Positions 45,491 to 58,452 are shown, numbered from the stretch's first letter. The stretch: DNA of 64,000 bases from Heliopora coerulea (GCA_030142905.1 JASJOG010000072.1:310001-374000); one strand, 5' to 3'. Notes: generated by a model from the letters alone, not told the origin. Made by a program: numbers and translations.

Positions 45491-46287
45491 AGAAACTTCC
45501 ATTTCTTCAATATTTATTGTCAGAGGCTTTTTCCCGGCTCCCGAAGATTCCTAGGTAGAGACTATGTTACTGAATGATGTGGTGATAACACGGCATGCAA
45601 GCTCATTTAAAGCAGTGTTTAGGATGGTAAAACTTTGAAAATGAATGGTTTTGTTCCCCTTACCCAAAACCTTAGGGCTTAAACCCTCAAGTTCACTTCC
45701 CCGAAGCCACAAAGAGAAGACTTTCTCTTTCGTCTTTAGTTTTAGCGATTTCAGAACACCGCATAGCACAAATTTTCGACTTGTCTGAATTTTTCGAAAG
45801 AATTCTATAGATGTTATCAAACCGTTTTACAAGTTTTCCAAATTGAACACCAGACACCAGAAAGGAAGGACATTGGCAGCTCACTTCCCATGAAACCCTT
45901 TATATCGAAATGTTTAAAATGGTTTTCCCTCGACTATCGAACCAGACATTAGGTACCAGACCGCTACTCCGTCTTGAACTACAGGGCCAATGAGAGACAG
46001 ACTTTGGGTTGTTATGCAGCATTTATCCAACGTTGTTCCGTCCAACGCTGTTCTCGGCCTGTCATTGACAAGTAGCTTTGGCAAAATGTTTGAATGAAAA
46101 CAAACTCCGTGTAACATTCCCTCAAAAATGTTGGGAGGACAAATGGTACGACTTTACAAGTTTGATTAATGTAGCGTGCATGACACTCCCACGGGTATTG
46201 AATCCGGAAATCTATGCAGGGGATCAATCCCCGGGGAATCAATATTCGGTGAATCTAGTGGTAGATAAGAAAACCGTCGTTGAACAA

Positions 46288-46378
46288 TAATATATATATG
46301 TATGTATGCATTGATGGATGGATGGATAGATAGATAGGTAGATAAATTGATAGATCGATAAATAGATAGATTGATAGT
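46288..46378 (+). repeat. GATG/GATA microsatellite
   Basis: ATATATGTATGTATGC, then GATGGATGGATAGATAGATA and degenerate GATA units. Confidence 0.9.
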
Positions 46379-49300
46379 TTCATGGCAACTTCGCGTGCAC
46401 TCTAGGCTTACTTCGTAAACTGTCATCGTCATAGTTTAATAGTTTAATTCATTCTAGTTTTACTGCGTATAGCTGGTGCTTCTGGGCAGAGAACATGTAG
46501 GGGCATACAGTGACAGCTTAATCCGTCTTCGACACAGTTTCACTATTATGTAGCCGTCAGCGGGCAGTTTACCTCCTGGGAAGTTTAGCCATGCAGTACG
46601 CCACTTTTAATATGGAGTGAGTGCACTTGCTCGAGGGTTCTTTGGAATTAAAAACAGCGCAAAAACATCCTTGTTGAGAAACCCCACGCACAACTCTAGA
46701 ATCATCGACGATACTTTTAGAACCTTTCCGGGGTGACGCTTTGACCATTTGTTTAAATCGAAAAAGAGAGTATCATTTTTGTTACGTGTTTTTGTCAGTT
46801 GCCATCTGTATGTAGATCAACTGCGCATACGTCCATACATTTACCCTACCTCGAAACTAGTGAATCAGAATTTCTTCCCATCTCGGCAAGACTTTCTTTG
46901 ACTTCTCTCTGCCTTCACCACACGCCTCTGCGAATTGAAGCTAGTGCGTATTTACGAGGCGCCTTTACGTAATCAGCAGAACGGCTGTGGGCGCGAGCTC
47001 TAAGTAAAAACAAATGCCCCTTTCTTGACTTACAACCAAATATTCTTAACTAGAATAACGTTAAATAACCAGAGATATGTGAGTAGGCATTCTCTCAATC
47101 ATGAAAGCTCCGAATTGGTTAAGATGAACTCGTCATGTGAACTTATATCATTCATGAAAATATATGAAAAATTATACATTAAGTAATTTATCAGACTTGG
47201 TTTCCAAGTCCATCAAATCGTAATTTTCATAGTAATCATTTTTGCAAGTCTTGTTGCAAGACTATAAAACGCTTCGTGAAATTGATTGGGTCACCTTGCC
47301 TGAGCGCTGTAAAAGATCGATAATCCTACGAGGAAAGATTTTCACTCGAATCTTAAGCTTACAAGTCGAGGACCTTTCTTTATTGGAAAGTCGTTAATGG
47401 CCCACTAGAGTGTTCAAAATTTTAAAATTTCAGGGAGCAGTGTGCATCGTGTTCCCCTTGGTTTCGATAGGAATGTTGATTTACTCAACAACGAAGTCGG
47501 GTTTCCGTATTGACAATTACGATTCCAAATCGAAGCAATGAGTAATAGTTCTCTCGCTGTTTCGCCAGCGGGATAGCACTTTCAAACCCAACGAACGCTA
47601 ACCCGCAAAAGTTACAAAAACAACCAAGTATTTCCTAATCTGCATATCTGCCACTTCTCTATTTACGTTAGGCATCAATAGTTGTTTTAAAAGATCATAT
47701 CCCAGCAGCAGTTCCGTCGATAAGATCCGCCATTAAAGCAGCTTTGAGATGACAAGCCTATCAACGAGGCGGCATTATTACGACGAAGAAAAAACCTCCC
47801 ACTGATAACCATTATGCTGGGGATTACTGGCCATTTCCTTCCGTTTCTTTGCTCTGTATTCATGTAAAGTGCGTCGGGTAGGAGGTACTGCTTCTGTTAA
47901 TATACCTACGATTTATGTGCTGTATCCCACCATAGCGCACCATGCGGGGAGAAAGTATTTCAGCAAGTGACTTGCATGTTTTTAAGTCGAAATACTTTCC
48001 TGTGAAAGGTTAGCTGTAGAAACGGAAGTGGCTTTGTTAGAAATCTTAATTGAAATTAGCAGCTAGAAACCGTTTTCGTTAACGAACGGTGAACCATTTG
48101 TTCCAGTTTTTTAAACTTTAACCTCACAGAGTGGCTTTCATGTGGTGAAACAACATATTTCTTTAAAATAGGGAAACATTTGAAGTACACATTGTTGACA
48201 AGCCTTTACAAATTGAATTGAATATGTTGCCAATTAAGGCATATTTTCCTACTGCCAGAGACTGCTAATTCACACCTTAAACTCCCTTCGGCGCTTTTCA
48301 TATGGCTTCTCAAGAGTTTTGTAAATACAACAAGAGTCCATGAATTACATTGTAAGATGAGAGGATCTTGCTCTTGGGTGTTGATGAAATAACTCGTATC
48401 GCCTAAACGGTTGATTACTTTCTTTTGAAAAAAATAAAAATTCATCGTCAAGCTTGTATGGAAGGTCGAGTATGTTCTAAAAATTTTATTTCAAACATAA
48501 CCCATATGTAAGCAGAGATATGATGTGACTAACTTTCATGAAATGTACGTGAAATGAGGCTTACAGACTGACCTGAAACCACTATTTCAAGAGCATGTAT
48601 ACTGAGGTACTTCATATTCTTTTAAAAGCAACATTAGACACTTTAATTTCAACAAACCTCACTGGCCAGGCGTAGTTGAAGAGAGAATGGACACTTAATC
48701 TTCTTGTCAAACACGGCACATGGCAGCTATTTATACACGCGCTGTTGAAATGAATCTGTTGTATATTTACTAGCCTTGGATATCAAATTTTTTAAGGTTA
48801 TCGAAAAAATAAACTACATGCTATGCATTCGCTTTCTACCGAGTGAATGGCTTCGTGCAGTTGCTCACCAGAACGCTGGTCGCTACTGATATCTGTTCAC
48901 GTTCTTTCTTCATATTTCACTAGTTCTACATCTGCAATCCAAGACGCATTTCTGTCTTGGTCACGGTAACTTGGGGCACAACTATTTCTTGAACCTCGAG
49001 GACAAAGTCGAATGTAATTAGATGCAGGATCAATAGGAAAAAATGACAACATCACACCAGACAATTATGGCGTAAATTCCATTTTCGTTCATTCTGGGCG
49101 TCTTAAAAACGGTAGTAGAAAAAACTATCCTGTGTTCGTATCTTTTGAGGGGTATATCGAACTACGTCCGCAGTGATACGAAAAATCTATCAAGGCATTA
49201 CCCATTCTATGTGCAGCGTTACCTACTTAACATCAACGTTACGAACCCTTAGTAGCACAGATTCTGAAGACGTAGCTATAGCAGTTTAGTCTGTTAAAGC

Positions 49301-49485
49301 AACTCCGTACGGTTAACATACTGAATTTTACTGATTACGGGTAAATTAAATACTCTGTCTCTGGATAGATATATATATGGAGGGAATCTACACCAAAAAG
49401 CCCTAAAGCACGTAATTTGGCTGTAACCTTCAAGTGAGAACGGATTTTAGGATAGATCGTGGTTTGGATATGAGTACTGTCTTAC

Positions 49486-49686
49486 CTGGGTTGTTCATTG
49501 TGGCAAACCTTCAAGATTGGCGGGATGAAGTTGTCGACAACTGTCACCACCTTAAATCTCAATACTGGTCTAAATTGAGCTGGTACAGTTTCAGCGTTGG
49601 ATACAGTGATCAGCGATATAAGATCGAGTACTCTCGGCTTTGTCGCGTTTGACGTCAACGATCCAAGCGAATGAACAAAGTAAGCA
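49486..49686 (-). CDS. Candidate internal exon, unknown gene (possibly ETS 5' region)
   Basis: On the minus strand a strong acceptor (TTGTTTTCTAG) is followed by 201 bases and a strong donor (CAG/GTAAGA). Only one frame is open: it starts with one split-codon base and ends with two, encoding 66 residues including HSLGSLTSNATKPRVLDLIS and RPVLRFKVVTVVDNFIPPIL. I do not recognise a family. It is upstream of, and on the same strand as, the ETS exon, but its phase (ends with two bases) does not join that exon (which needs one), so another exon would have to intervene. Could also be a chance open stretch. Confidence 0.3.
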
Positions 49687-52600
49687 CTAGAAAACAATGG
49701 GACAATATATAATTATAGTGCTTTCGTCCAAAAAAAGAGCTCCATGTGAACTAGGGGATTGGGAACATTCGTACTTCCTAGGCTATTTGCAATTCATAGT
49801 GTCACATCAAGGAATGCTCATGAAATATTTTGAGTAAATAACACAAATGTATTAGGGTTCACATCCGCATGTTTGACATTGGGAGAAACACGGGTTAAAT
49901 AAGGAAGCAACCACGAACAAGGCGGGACTGATTCATACTAGCGACATATTTCTTCTGGGCTTTTGAACTGTTTACAAGTCAATCAGATTTTATGCATTAC
50001 ATTTATATACGTTCATTTCTGGATTACTCAGCAAGCGTTCGGCTCTGCTGTGTTTGATTTTGAGGACGATTCAGAGAGACTTTCCTGTCCTGTCACTCTT
50101 GTGATCAAACCGAACGCACTGTATTCTGGTGTATGGGGACAGAAATAGAAACTCATGATAGTTTCACCCAAGGCAATAAATCCATGGCAGAAGCAGCTCT
50201 TCCTCAGCATATGCACCACATGAGTGATATGATGGCACTAATCTAGTTATTCAATTCTAATTTTAACTACATGAAGTGTCGACAACTTCCGAATTATTCT
50301 AAATGGGTTCCAAAGAACTTTGTCCCTTGATTGATGTGTTTCGAATTTGTCTAGAGGAGTTCCGGCAAAGCGCCTTATCACGACATTGTTGCGCTCACAC
50401 ATTGACCAAGATCCAGGTTAGTTCCAACGGCTTGATAATGCCAAAACTACTCCCAAGCAGTACAATGTCACATGATCCCGTGAGGAAGAAGTTAGGAACT
50501 TCGTACTATGGATTACGGGACAGATGATATAAAAGACGAGTGATGAATCCTGTCGGAAAGGGAAGTGATTCTACCGCCTGTAGAGCACTCTTTGTCGACG
50601 ACCTTCACGATCGGTAGGAAGTATTGACTTTGGCCACAGCAGGTCGACATTAGGTATGCAAGCTTGATATAATCTGTCTTTCAAATGTGGGCGTTTAGCC
50701 AGTGTTGACTCTCTAGAAACGTGGTTTGCGTTTGTAGGGAACGGAAGAGTGGTATTAGGGCCTAGGATGACCAAGTCAATGATCCCAGAAGTTTCCTGGG
50801 TGCTCCCTCAATCGCAGTTATCTGAGAGTACATGAGTATTCACCGGCGTGGTCGCAACATCAAGAAATATAAGAGACAACGATTCAGATCTTAGGTTTAG
50901 GTTATTTAGCAATGTCATCCAAGCCTTGCACACGGATTTCCTTCTTGTACTTTCACGTAATGCTGAATTCTGAAAAAGCGGTTTCGAAACTCGGTGATTC
51001 ATTTTGAAGACCGAATATTTAATGATATTGCAATTGATACAAATTAGAGAACAAACGATATATGATAGATCCCTAAATAGCAACTTCTTGACTTTGAGAC
51101 GGGGTTGAAATATTACCGAGGATATCATGTGACAAAGTTCTAAGATTTTGACGAAGGGATCTATGACTTGTGGTGCCTGGAGTGCTAGAAATTTAGATTT
51201 AACGTAGATATTCTTAACATATTAGTTCGACTCTGTTGCTGATCAATCGAGTTGGACCATTAAAATCCGCTAGCCGTAACCGCAAGTACTGACGTAAGCC
51301 GGAATGATTTGCAAGACCTGAAGCTTTTTGGGGGCTCACAAGGTGAGGCTAATGTTACACGGAAAGGTTCTGCTTCAAGATCTTCGACGGTGTAACATGA
51401 GGAAAAAATGTCAAGACTATCATTTAAAAAAAAAATAAACTGAAGAATTGGTTAAAGGTATGTGTTCAAATCTCGTTCTGCGTGGTTAGTTTATTATCCA
51501 GATAACTTTTGGAGTTTGGATAACCATAGAGATTCTTTTTATACCCAAAAGCCATTCTGGATTTCAATATAATTCCTTCTTGTGTCTATCCCACACTTCC
51601 TGAAAGTCAGCTAGGAATGACGAAATGTGAAGACAAGGTGATGGTTACTCAAGTAGAAAAGAACAAGCAAAGAGTCGAACTGAGACGTATTATTTTTTAT
51701 CTCGTGTTTTCTTGGCTCAGCATGAGCTAAAATTCACGCTGACTTGTAGAAACAAAGTTTGATCGTCAGCCCTGAAGATATTTATGCCACGTCAGACTGA
51801 CAGGATCGCCTGTTCTTTTGAGTTGGCTATAAAGTTGATGTTTCCAAGGTGAGTATTTGCAGAATTTATCAACGAACGTTCCTGAATACTCTGGAATCTG
51901 AATAATTTTGTCAACATTGAACTGTCGCTGCACCAGCTTCGGATTTCGTTGGTTGCTATGACGCATCAACACTGTATTGTCATGACCTGTGCACGAAGGA
52001 CTTTGACGGTGGCCAAGTGGTTGTTGCCAGAAGCGGCAAAGCTTTGAAGTCCATTGACCTTGGATACTGTTGCCGAGTTGCTCTCTAGCATTCTTTTAAA
52101 AGATTTTAGGTTGTCGCGTCATAAAGAATTTTAACATTACACAGTAGTCCTTTAAAGTTTTTTCAAGCGTTTTCCGCTTTCCGCTGAGGATCTATACTGA
52201 TCACTTCTGTTTATATTTTTAAGAAACTGGGGTGGGAGAGACTTTCTCTTTCAGTTCATCTGAAATGAGTGTATAACCGAGGCTAACATGGACCACAATA
52301 GAACCGTAATACGAATTTATTTCAATCTCAGTTTGTCCAGAGCATTCTGTGTGTGGGAATGGTGATATTCACGTTCGTGTTGTTGGTGTTTTGACGCTGG
52401 ATTATAGCTATCTCCGGTTAATTTTTTTACTCATCTAGCTGTTTACAATCATTTTTCTTAGGACTCTTACTCTCCGTTCAACCCATAAAGCTTCCTTGTT
52501 TTTAATATACGCAACCACTCTTGAAGCTTAGCATGTACTTAATGTTTCTAGCGACACGCAATGCAACAAGGCATTGTTTCATTTCCTATTTTAGCAATGC

Positions 52601-52748
52601 CGTCTCTTGTTGCAAAATGTGCATGACTTGGCACATTTCTTTCCGATCTCGTTCACCATCGGCGAAAGTCTGACGAACGGAAAAGTGGGTTACCTAATTG
52701 CAACATTTCTTGCCCACGGAGCTAATAACGCAATACTATGTGGTATGT

Positions 52749-52912
52749 TTATAATAAAAATGAAGGCCCAGCAGAGAATGCGTATAACAACCTTAGGTTG
52801 AAGTGTTTTAAAACATGTCTTAAAACACTTCAACCTATGGCTGTTATACACATTCTCTGCTGGGCCTTAATTTTTATTATAAAACTACGTTTTCCGCCTG
52901 GTTTATCACTAG
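52749..52912. mobile_element. Foldback element D, 63-bp arms, 14-bp TSD
   Basis: Arms at 52749-52811 and 52820-52882 (63 bp, four mismatches) with an 8-bp loop, then a 30-bp tail ending GCCTGGTTTATCACTAG. Perfect 14-bp direct repeats ACTATGTGGTATGT lie at 52735-52748 and 52913-52926. It begins TTATAATAAAAATGAAGGCC, related to element C. Confidence 0.85.
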
Positions 52913-54459
52913 ACTATGTGGTATGTGTTTGTGGGCGACTTTCTACGCGAATTTGCGTATTTTTGGTGATCTGATTACCTGTTCTTGCAAAGCACATTTT
53001 TAACACGATAACAAAACATATCCTTAATAGATGATTGCACAGTTATTATGCAATGTAGCAGTGTGGGAGCATGATTTTGCTTTTAAATCCAATCATGACA
53101 TGGCTCGTGCTGCCGGATACCCAGACTCTTCAGTTCTCGTCGAAGTGGGTCGGATTTCAGACAGAGAAAAGTTACCACTCTTTTAGCCAATGTACTTTAC
53201 AGTGTAAGCAAAAATACATATGGGCGCATCAGATAAGTCGAGAAAAGGGGAAAGGATGAATTAGTGTTGTAATATTTTAGAGACCTATAAACGGTTCTAG
53301 AGAGACGAGCGGATTTCTAGAATGGGATTGAGAATGACATGAAGAATTTCTTCCGCTGAATGAACGCGTTTATCAAGTTTGTGATTTCTGCTTTCTTTAA
53401 GAGCGCAAGGAATAGTATATTACTAACGATGTATTAAGCTCCTTTGGAGATCCCAGAGTACAACGGGACCATATATAGTCCAATTTGCCTGCATAACAAA
53501 ACACTTTGATCTTCGTGGAAAGTTAAAAATTCCAATGACCTTCGTCAAAAAGGAATAATCGGTCGTCCATGTTGCTTCTGATACTCATTCCATCGTGGGA
53601 AGTACACCCCCTTGTGTTCCTTTGCTCTGCGTCGTGTTTTGTCGTAAGATATAGACGTCAAGCATGGCCCCACGCTAACCGAGTTGTCTGGTTATTTTGT
53701 CCTGGAGAGATACCAACGCGCACTTTCGTGCCTTGCTAGCATTATTTTGATAAGCATGGCTTTCACCACATCCGGGCCGAAAGTCTTTCCTGGACTAAAC
53801 TTAGAGACACGAGACTGTATCCAAGTGTAAATTCCGCCGCATAGAAACTACAAAGGATGAATACAGCCAATCTCTTCTTTGTTCACAACTTCGAGGAAAG
53901 TAAGGCGCCTGAAATCATTCAGTATAAAGGTGTACATGCAGTTTATTCTCAATTTTTTTTTATCACAAGCACAAATTTTGCTAACTACTACTAGAGAATG
54001 CAAAGAGCGAACTTCTGCCAAAAAAGTGCGGTGGGAAAAATTTAAAAAAGCGAAATCAGTATGCTATGTAATAGACGAAGTTGAAATAGTTGCACAAAAA
54101 AAAGGAAGTGATGTAATCCTATCTCAATATTTTTATTTAGAAGCAACTTAGGACCGCCTTTCCATTTTTCTTAAACTAGATGGTTGGCTTGGCTTCTCTG
54201 GAGACCAAGAACTACACTCTGATTCGGTTCTAACAGACAATATTATAGCTTTTTTATATTTTGTATTTAAACAAGCAGTTGGTGCGTCGTGCTTCATACA
54301 ATGTGTTACTCAATACAACGTATGCCACATACTCTTCGCTCGGTTAAACTCCTTGGGAGAGTCAGGAAATGCGTCTTTCCTTCATTTATCTTGAGTGAAC
54401 CTTTTTAACGCAATTCGTTAGTCGGCACTGGCTTATTTCGAGGGGGACCGTAGTGCCGT

Positions 54460-54665
54460 GCCCCCCGTATTGTGTTGCGTAAGAAATTTCCTCATATGTT
54501 AGATTCATTCACTCATTGTTGCTTATTACGAGGGATATTTCCTGTTGAATTCGTCTCAAAAATTAACCCAGACCAAGTTGGAGCAAATTAACTGGCCTTT
54601 CAGCTCTTTATAGTCGCGGGATGCACACCCCCCCCCAAAAGAAAAATCTTGGCCATGTCACTGTT
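54460..54665 (+). repeat. Dispersed repeat, copy 2 (see 13905)
   Basis: Shares ordered blocks with 13905-14125: TGTGTTGCG.AAGAAATTTCC, CATATGTTAGATTCA, GCTTATTACGAGGGA, AACCCAGACCAAG, AAATTAACTGGCCTTTCAGC. Ends unresolved. Confidence 0.6.
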
Positions 54666-54884
54666 GGTCTACCTGCTATTTAATACCATTTCTTTTAACT
54701 GTTTTCCAACAATTACATTCGCGAAGTTTGCCATGTTTGGTTATTATCAAAGTTGTTGTCAAAAACCGTCCTTCAACTACTAAGTAAACAGAACATATCC
54801 TTGCACTCGCTTAGAACGCATTTTCAGTCCAGTTTTAGTGTGTCGAAGAGGTCGACGGTGGCTTTACTTTGCCTTTTGGCCGAA

Positions 54885-55275
54885 ATCGATAGCTCAACAG
54901 AGAGAGCGGTGGACCGGTATCCCGAAGGTTCGAGTACAAATCCTGCTCGAGTCAACATTTTTCAGTAGACTTCGGCAGTGTCAGATTATCATGTAAACTT
55001 TCTGTTCATGTATATCGTTGAGGATGATTCTGAAATAGAATTGAGACACTGCACATCCTCTCATGGATAAGCTTTAAGTTGTAGCGAGAATATCTCGTGC
55101 ACTTAATTTGGATACAAACTCGCCTCCAATCCCTGTGGACTGGATAGCGCAACACGTAGAGCGGCGGACCGGTATCCCGAAGGTGTAACTTCAAGTCCCA
55201 CTCAAGTCAACATTTTTCAGTTGACTTTGGCAGTGTCAGATTATCATGGAAAAAAGATTTCTCTTCTTGTATCTC
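54885..55275 (+). mobile_element. Dimeric tRNA-related SINE-like element
   Basis: Two tRNA-like heads, GATAGCTCAACAGAGAGAGC...CGGTATCCCGAAGGTTCGAG (54888) and GGATAGCGCAACACGTAGAG...CGGTATCCCGAAGGTGTAAC (55142), are each followed by the same body TCAAGTCAACATTTTTCAGT..ACTT.GGCAGTGTCAGATTATCATG. The linker carries GAGGATGATTCTGAAATAGA and AACTCGCCTCCAATCCCTGT. A-box-like TAGCTCAAC is visible; the B-box is interrupted by a short insertion in the first head. Confidence 0.75.
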
Positions 55276-57307
55276 TGAGGATGATTCTAATTGGTAAATT
55301 ATGAGAAGACTTCGTCAATTATCTTGCAGAAGCAAAATTAGTTCAATTTACGAGAACATTGCTTCGTTGTTCTGCTTAGTGAACAACTGAAATAGGAAGC
55401 GATTGCAGTTGCAATCGGGTGGTTCATACATGGAGAAGACGTTAGATAATTAAACGTTCGTTAACTTTCTTTGAAAAAAGCCAAACCGAATGACCGAATT
55501 TGGTAGTAAACGTTTGGTATGGCACTAGACTTACTGTCCACTTCTAATAACAATAATCTAGACCGAGTGCTTCATGTGTTGATATAATCTCGTGCCCATA
55601 ACTTGCGCTACCTGGGGTTTGCGCCATATAGGTAGATAATCTTACGTGATTACACCGGCAGAAATACCCATTAAACAGTAGCCCTGCAGATATCATAAGT
55701 TTAAAAGGAAACGGCTGTTGACGTCTGCCGATTGAAATATTTTGATGTGTTAAGTATCACCACGAAATCCTTTGTTGCACATTCTCTGAGGCAGTGCCAG
55801 TGGCATGAAGTTTCTTCAGGGTACTTCAAGGAGAATGTCCTGGATGTTTTCAAAGTACAGAAGTTTTGTAAGCAAGGGCTTAACCAGAGATCGCCGAACG
55901 AGCAATCTTAACACTAGAATAGAATACGCCCCTGGTCAGTCGAGAAACATTTTTGATTCCTACCTTTGTTCCACTTGTAAAGAAAATGCAGATTTTTGAT
56001 ACTCTGTCATACTCTTATAGCTTTATTGGTGATTTATGACTGTTATTCACTAAAATTTAAAACAATTTCAGCTCGTTTTAACATCGCGTGTGCGTAGCTA
56101 TGCACATATCGCACCTCTGCGGTCCCCTTGCTTGGCCTTGATTCAGAAGGTCGAACTCGAGTGTTTAATCCAGTGTTGGGCAGTGCAGTGCATTTCTGAC
56201 ATGATCTGGTTCTCAATATTGTCGTATTTTATTTGTGTTTATGAGTTTGGTATTACGATTATATGACTAGCTGGAAACGGTGTCGTGCCTCTATCTCGTC
56301 CAACGTAATGAAATTACCTTATCAAGTTAAGTTGGCGTGAGTTCGTGTTAGTCACAAGACAGACACTTCTTCACCTGCTTAGCATCTACTGCTGCCTGTT
56401 GTGCTGGACGAAGTGCCAAACAAGCCTTTAGAATTTTTATGTTGGTTTCTCGCCTGACTTTTCAACTCTTTCAGCTTCTGTCAAAAGTTTTCTTGAATCA
56501 TGCCTTGATTTTTAGTTCCCGTTGAAGCTGGACAGGGATTTTCAAATGCGGAAGAAAGCTTCAGGTCACGTTATCTGACAACTGACAGATGCTGCCCAGG
56601 CGATACCTGGCCTGGCAGCGTGCAAAAGCGGAGCAGGCTGTCAGCAACTTCGCTTTCAGGAAGTATCTGAGAGCGGGCCTGAGTGCGTCGATGAGGAGAC
56701 ATTTATCTTTAGAGGGGATTTTTCCTTCATGTGAGCAAAACAATGGAGTTATTGCGAAAACACCAGAAACTGAAGACGACATCCTACCAATGTGGTTCTT
56801 AATAATTGGGACGGGCACATCCTGCAAGCACTGTCGCGGTTTTAATTTCCTGTAGACGATTCAAGCGTGCCAAGTTTACAGAAGAAAGTCTGGATACTCT
56901 GGAATCAAACAAGACAATCTGGATATCATCCAATCAGACTTATTGTATAAAAAGCCACAAAAAGGAAGGATGCCAAAATATCTCTGCGTACCACCCGGTG
57001 CATCAGACCAATTGATCAACAGTAATTAACCACTTCATTATAGTTTCTCGCTTTGATGCTTGCCGCTGTAAGTCTGATCACACAATTGACGCAGGCATTG
57101 GGATTGAACCGCAACAACAGACCTGTTGTGCTTTCCCTGGCGGGTTGTTTTTCTTTTTTCTCCATTAAGTGAACACGAGAATAACCATTCATACGAGTGC
57201 GTCAGTCGCAAGTGAGAAATATATTTGAAGCTAGCTTTTGCTTCAGACAGGAAGCACCCTAATAAGGAAGCTTTTGGCTGTTGAGCTTTGGTTTGCGTCT
57301 CACGTGA

Positions 57308-57763
57308 AATGCAATAGAGCGACCTCGAACGAAAGAAACGACGATTTTCCTTGTCCTGCTCATTCCCGCACTTTCACTGTGCTTGCTAGATCCTACTGAG
57401 GTTGCTTCTGAGCCTGCAACCGCTCCAGTTCGGGTACTTCCTAATCAGACTTTACAGAGATGTCGTCACGCACACAACGACGCAAATGGAAAACACATCT
57501 GGGCAGATAGTCAACCTCATACGATGAACAGAGGATGGTTTACTCGTGTTTGCCCTCACGTTGGTTTAACACACGTCACTGCCAAGAGTCTAAAAGTCAG
57601 TCAGGCTTTGACGCAGGTCGCTGCTGAGGGTCTAGAATCAGTGGGAAGTAATTCATGCGACGGAAAGTTAATGTGCGTGATCATGGTGTTACTTCACGTG
57701 TTTGGGATGATTATTATTATTATTTTTTTCATTTCTTCAATGTTGACCAGTTTAATGCGATGA
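57308..57763 (+). CDS. Unassigned open frame with hydrophobic ends
   Basis: A 151-codon frame is open from just after a TGA at 57305 to TGA 57761-57763. It starts with a signal-like stretch (TIFLVLLIPALSLCLL) and ends with a second hydrophobic stretch (MIIIIIFFISSMLT); the middle is Thr/His-rich. No Met lies before the hydrophobic start, so if real it would be an internal or terminal exon (possible acceptor GCAATAG at about 57314). No family recognised, and the last hydrophobic run comes from an ATT microsatellite. Weak. Confidence 0.2.
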   Translation, partial: NAIERPRTKETTIFLVLLIPALSLCLLDPTEVASEPATAPVRVLPNQTLQRCRHAHNDANGKHIWADSQPHTMNRGWFTRVCPHVGLTHVTAKSLKVSQALTQVAAEGLESVGSNSCDGKLMCVIMVLLHVFGMIIIIIFFISSMLTSLMR

Positions 57764-58141
57764 TTATGACGATGAAACTACCATGGGGAGTTTAGAAATA
57801 CACTATTATTTCGAAGAATGATGTATGTATTTCAGTGAAGACATGCGATGGTAGTAGACTGGTGACTGCAAAGTGCGCAGTTTAAATCACCTACATCTTT
57901 GGCTGTTAGGTTCACAACAGTTCAAACTATAGCAAACTTGTCTTTTATTTCAGCAATTATATTCTTTAGCGTGATGAGTTAAATTTTGACCCCATTCTTC
58001 GAGGTTGCATTTCATTTGTACGGCTTTGCACTTTTCATGAACAGTGCGATTGGTTTCCATGCTCCGTTTCGCGACGGTCTCCAGCAAAAGTAGATTGAGA
58101 ATACATTTCAAGAATTGACAGACTTGCACTGCTAAAAGTCA

Positions 58142-58452
58142 ACTAGAAAAGTTTACCACAGCGGGATTCGATCTCGCATCTTCGGGTAACCAGACGCTGG
58201 TCTACCAATTGAACTATTGAGTCAACTGGGAAGAGTATGATATAAGAATAGAATGCTGCGTAGACAGAGATAAATAAGGTAAAAAGTTAAAATGTTGATA
58301 ACTGCCGTGACTGATCTCAAAGAATTCCAACGTTTCGAGCCAAGGCTCTTCGTCAGAGAAAGAAACATTTTCGTAACAGTATGCTCGTTTTATCCAATTT
58401 AACCTCACGAGAGATTCTGGCGACGGCCTGAGGATGATTCTGAAATACATTT
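58142..58452. mobile_element. tRNA-like SINE head (-) plus related body
   Basis: On the minus strand TAGTTCAATTGGTAGACC (A-box) and GAGATCGAATCCCGC (B-box-like) are spaced as in a tRNA. About 110 bp further come ACGTTTCGAGCCAAGGCTCT and TCGTCAGAG, then GAGGATGATTCTGAAATAC on the plus strand, the word shared by the other SINE-like copies in this window. Confidence 0.6.

Noticed and set aside
45144..45491. 115-codon minus-strand frame upstream of the ETS domain
   Set aside because: Runs through a SINE-like repeat and is out of frame with the ETS domain it overlaps.
58142..58222. Functional tRNA gene on the minus strand
   Set aside because: B-box deviates (AGATCGAATCC) and the flanking sequence belongs to a repeat family; treated as a SINE head.
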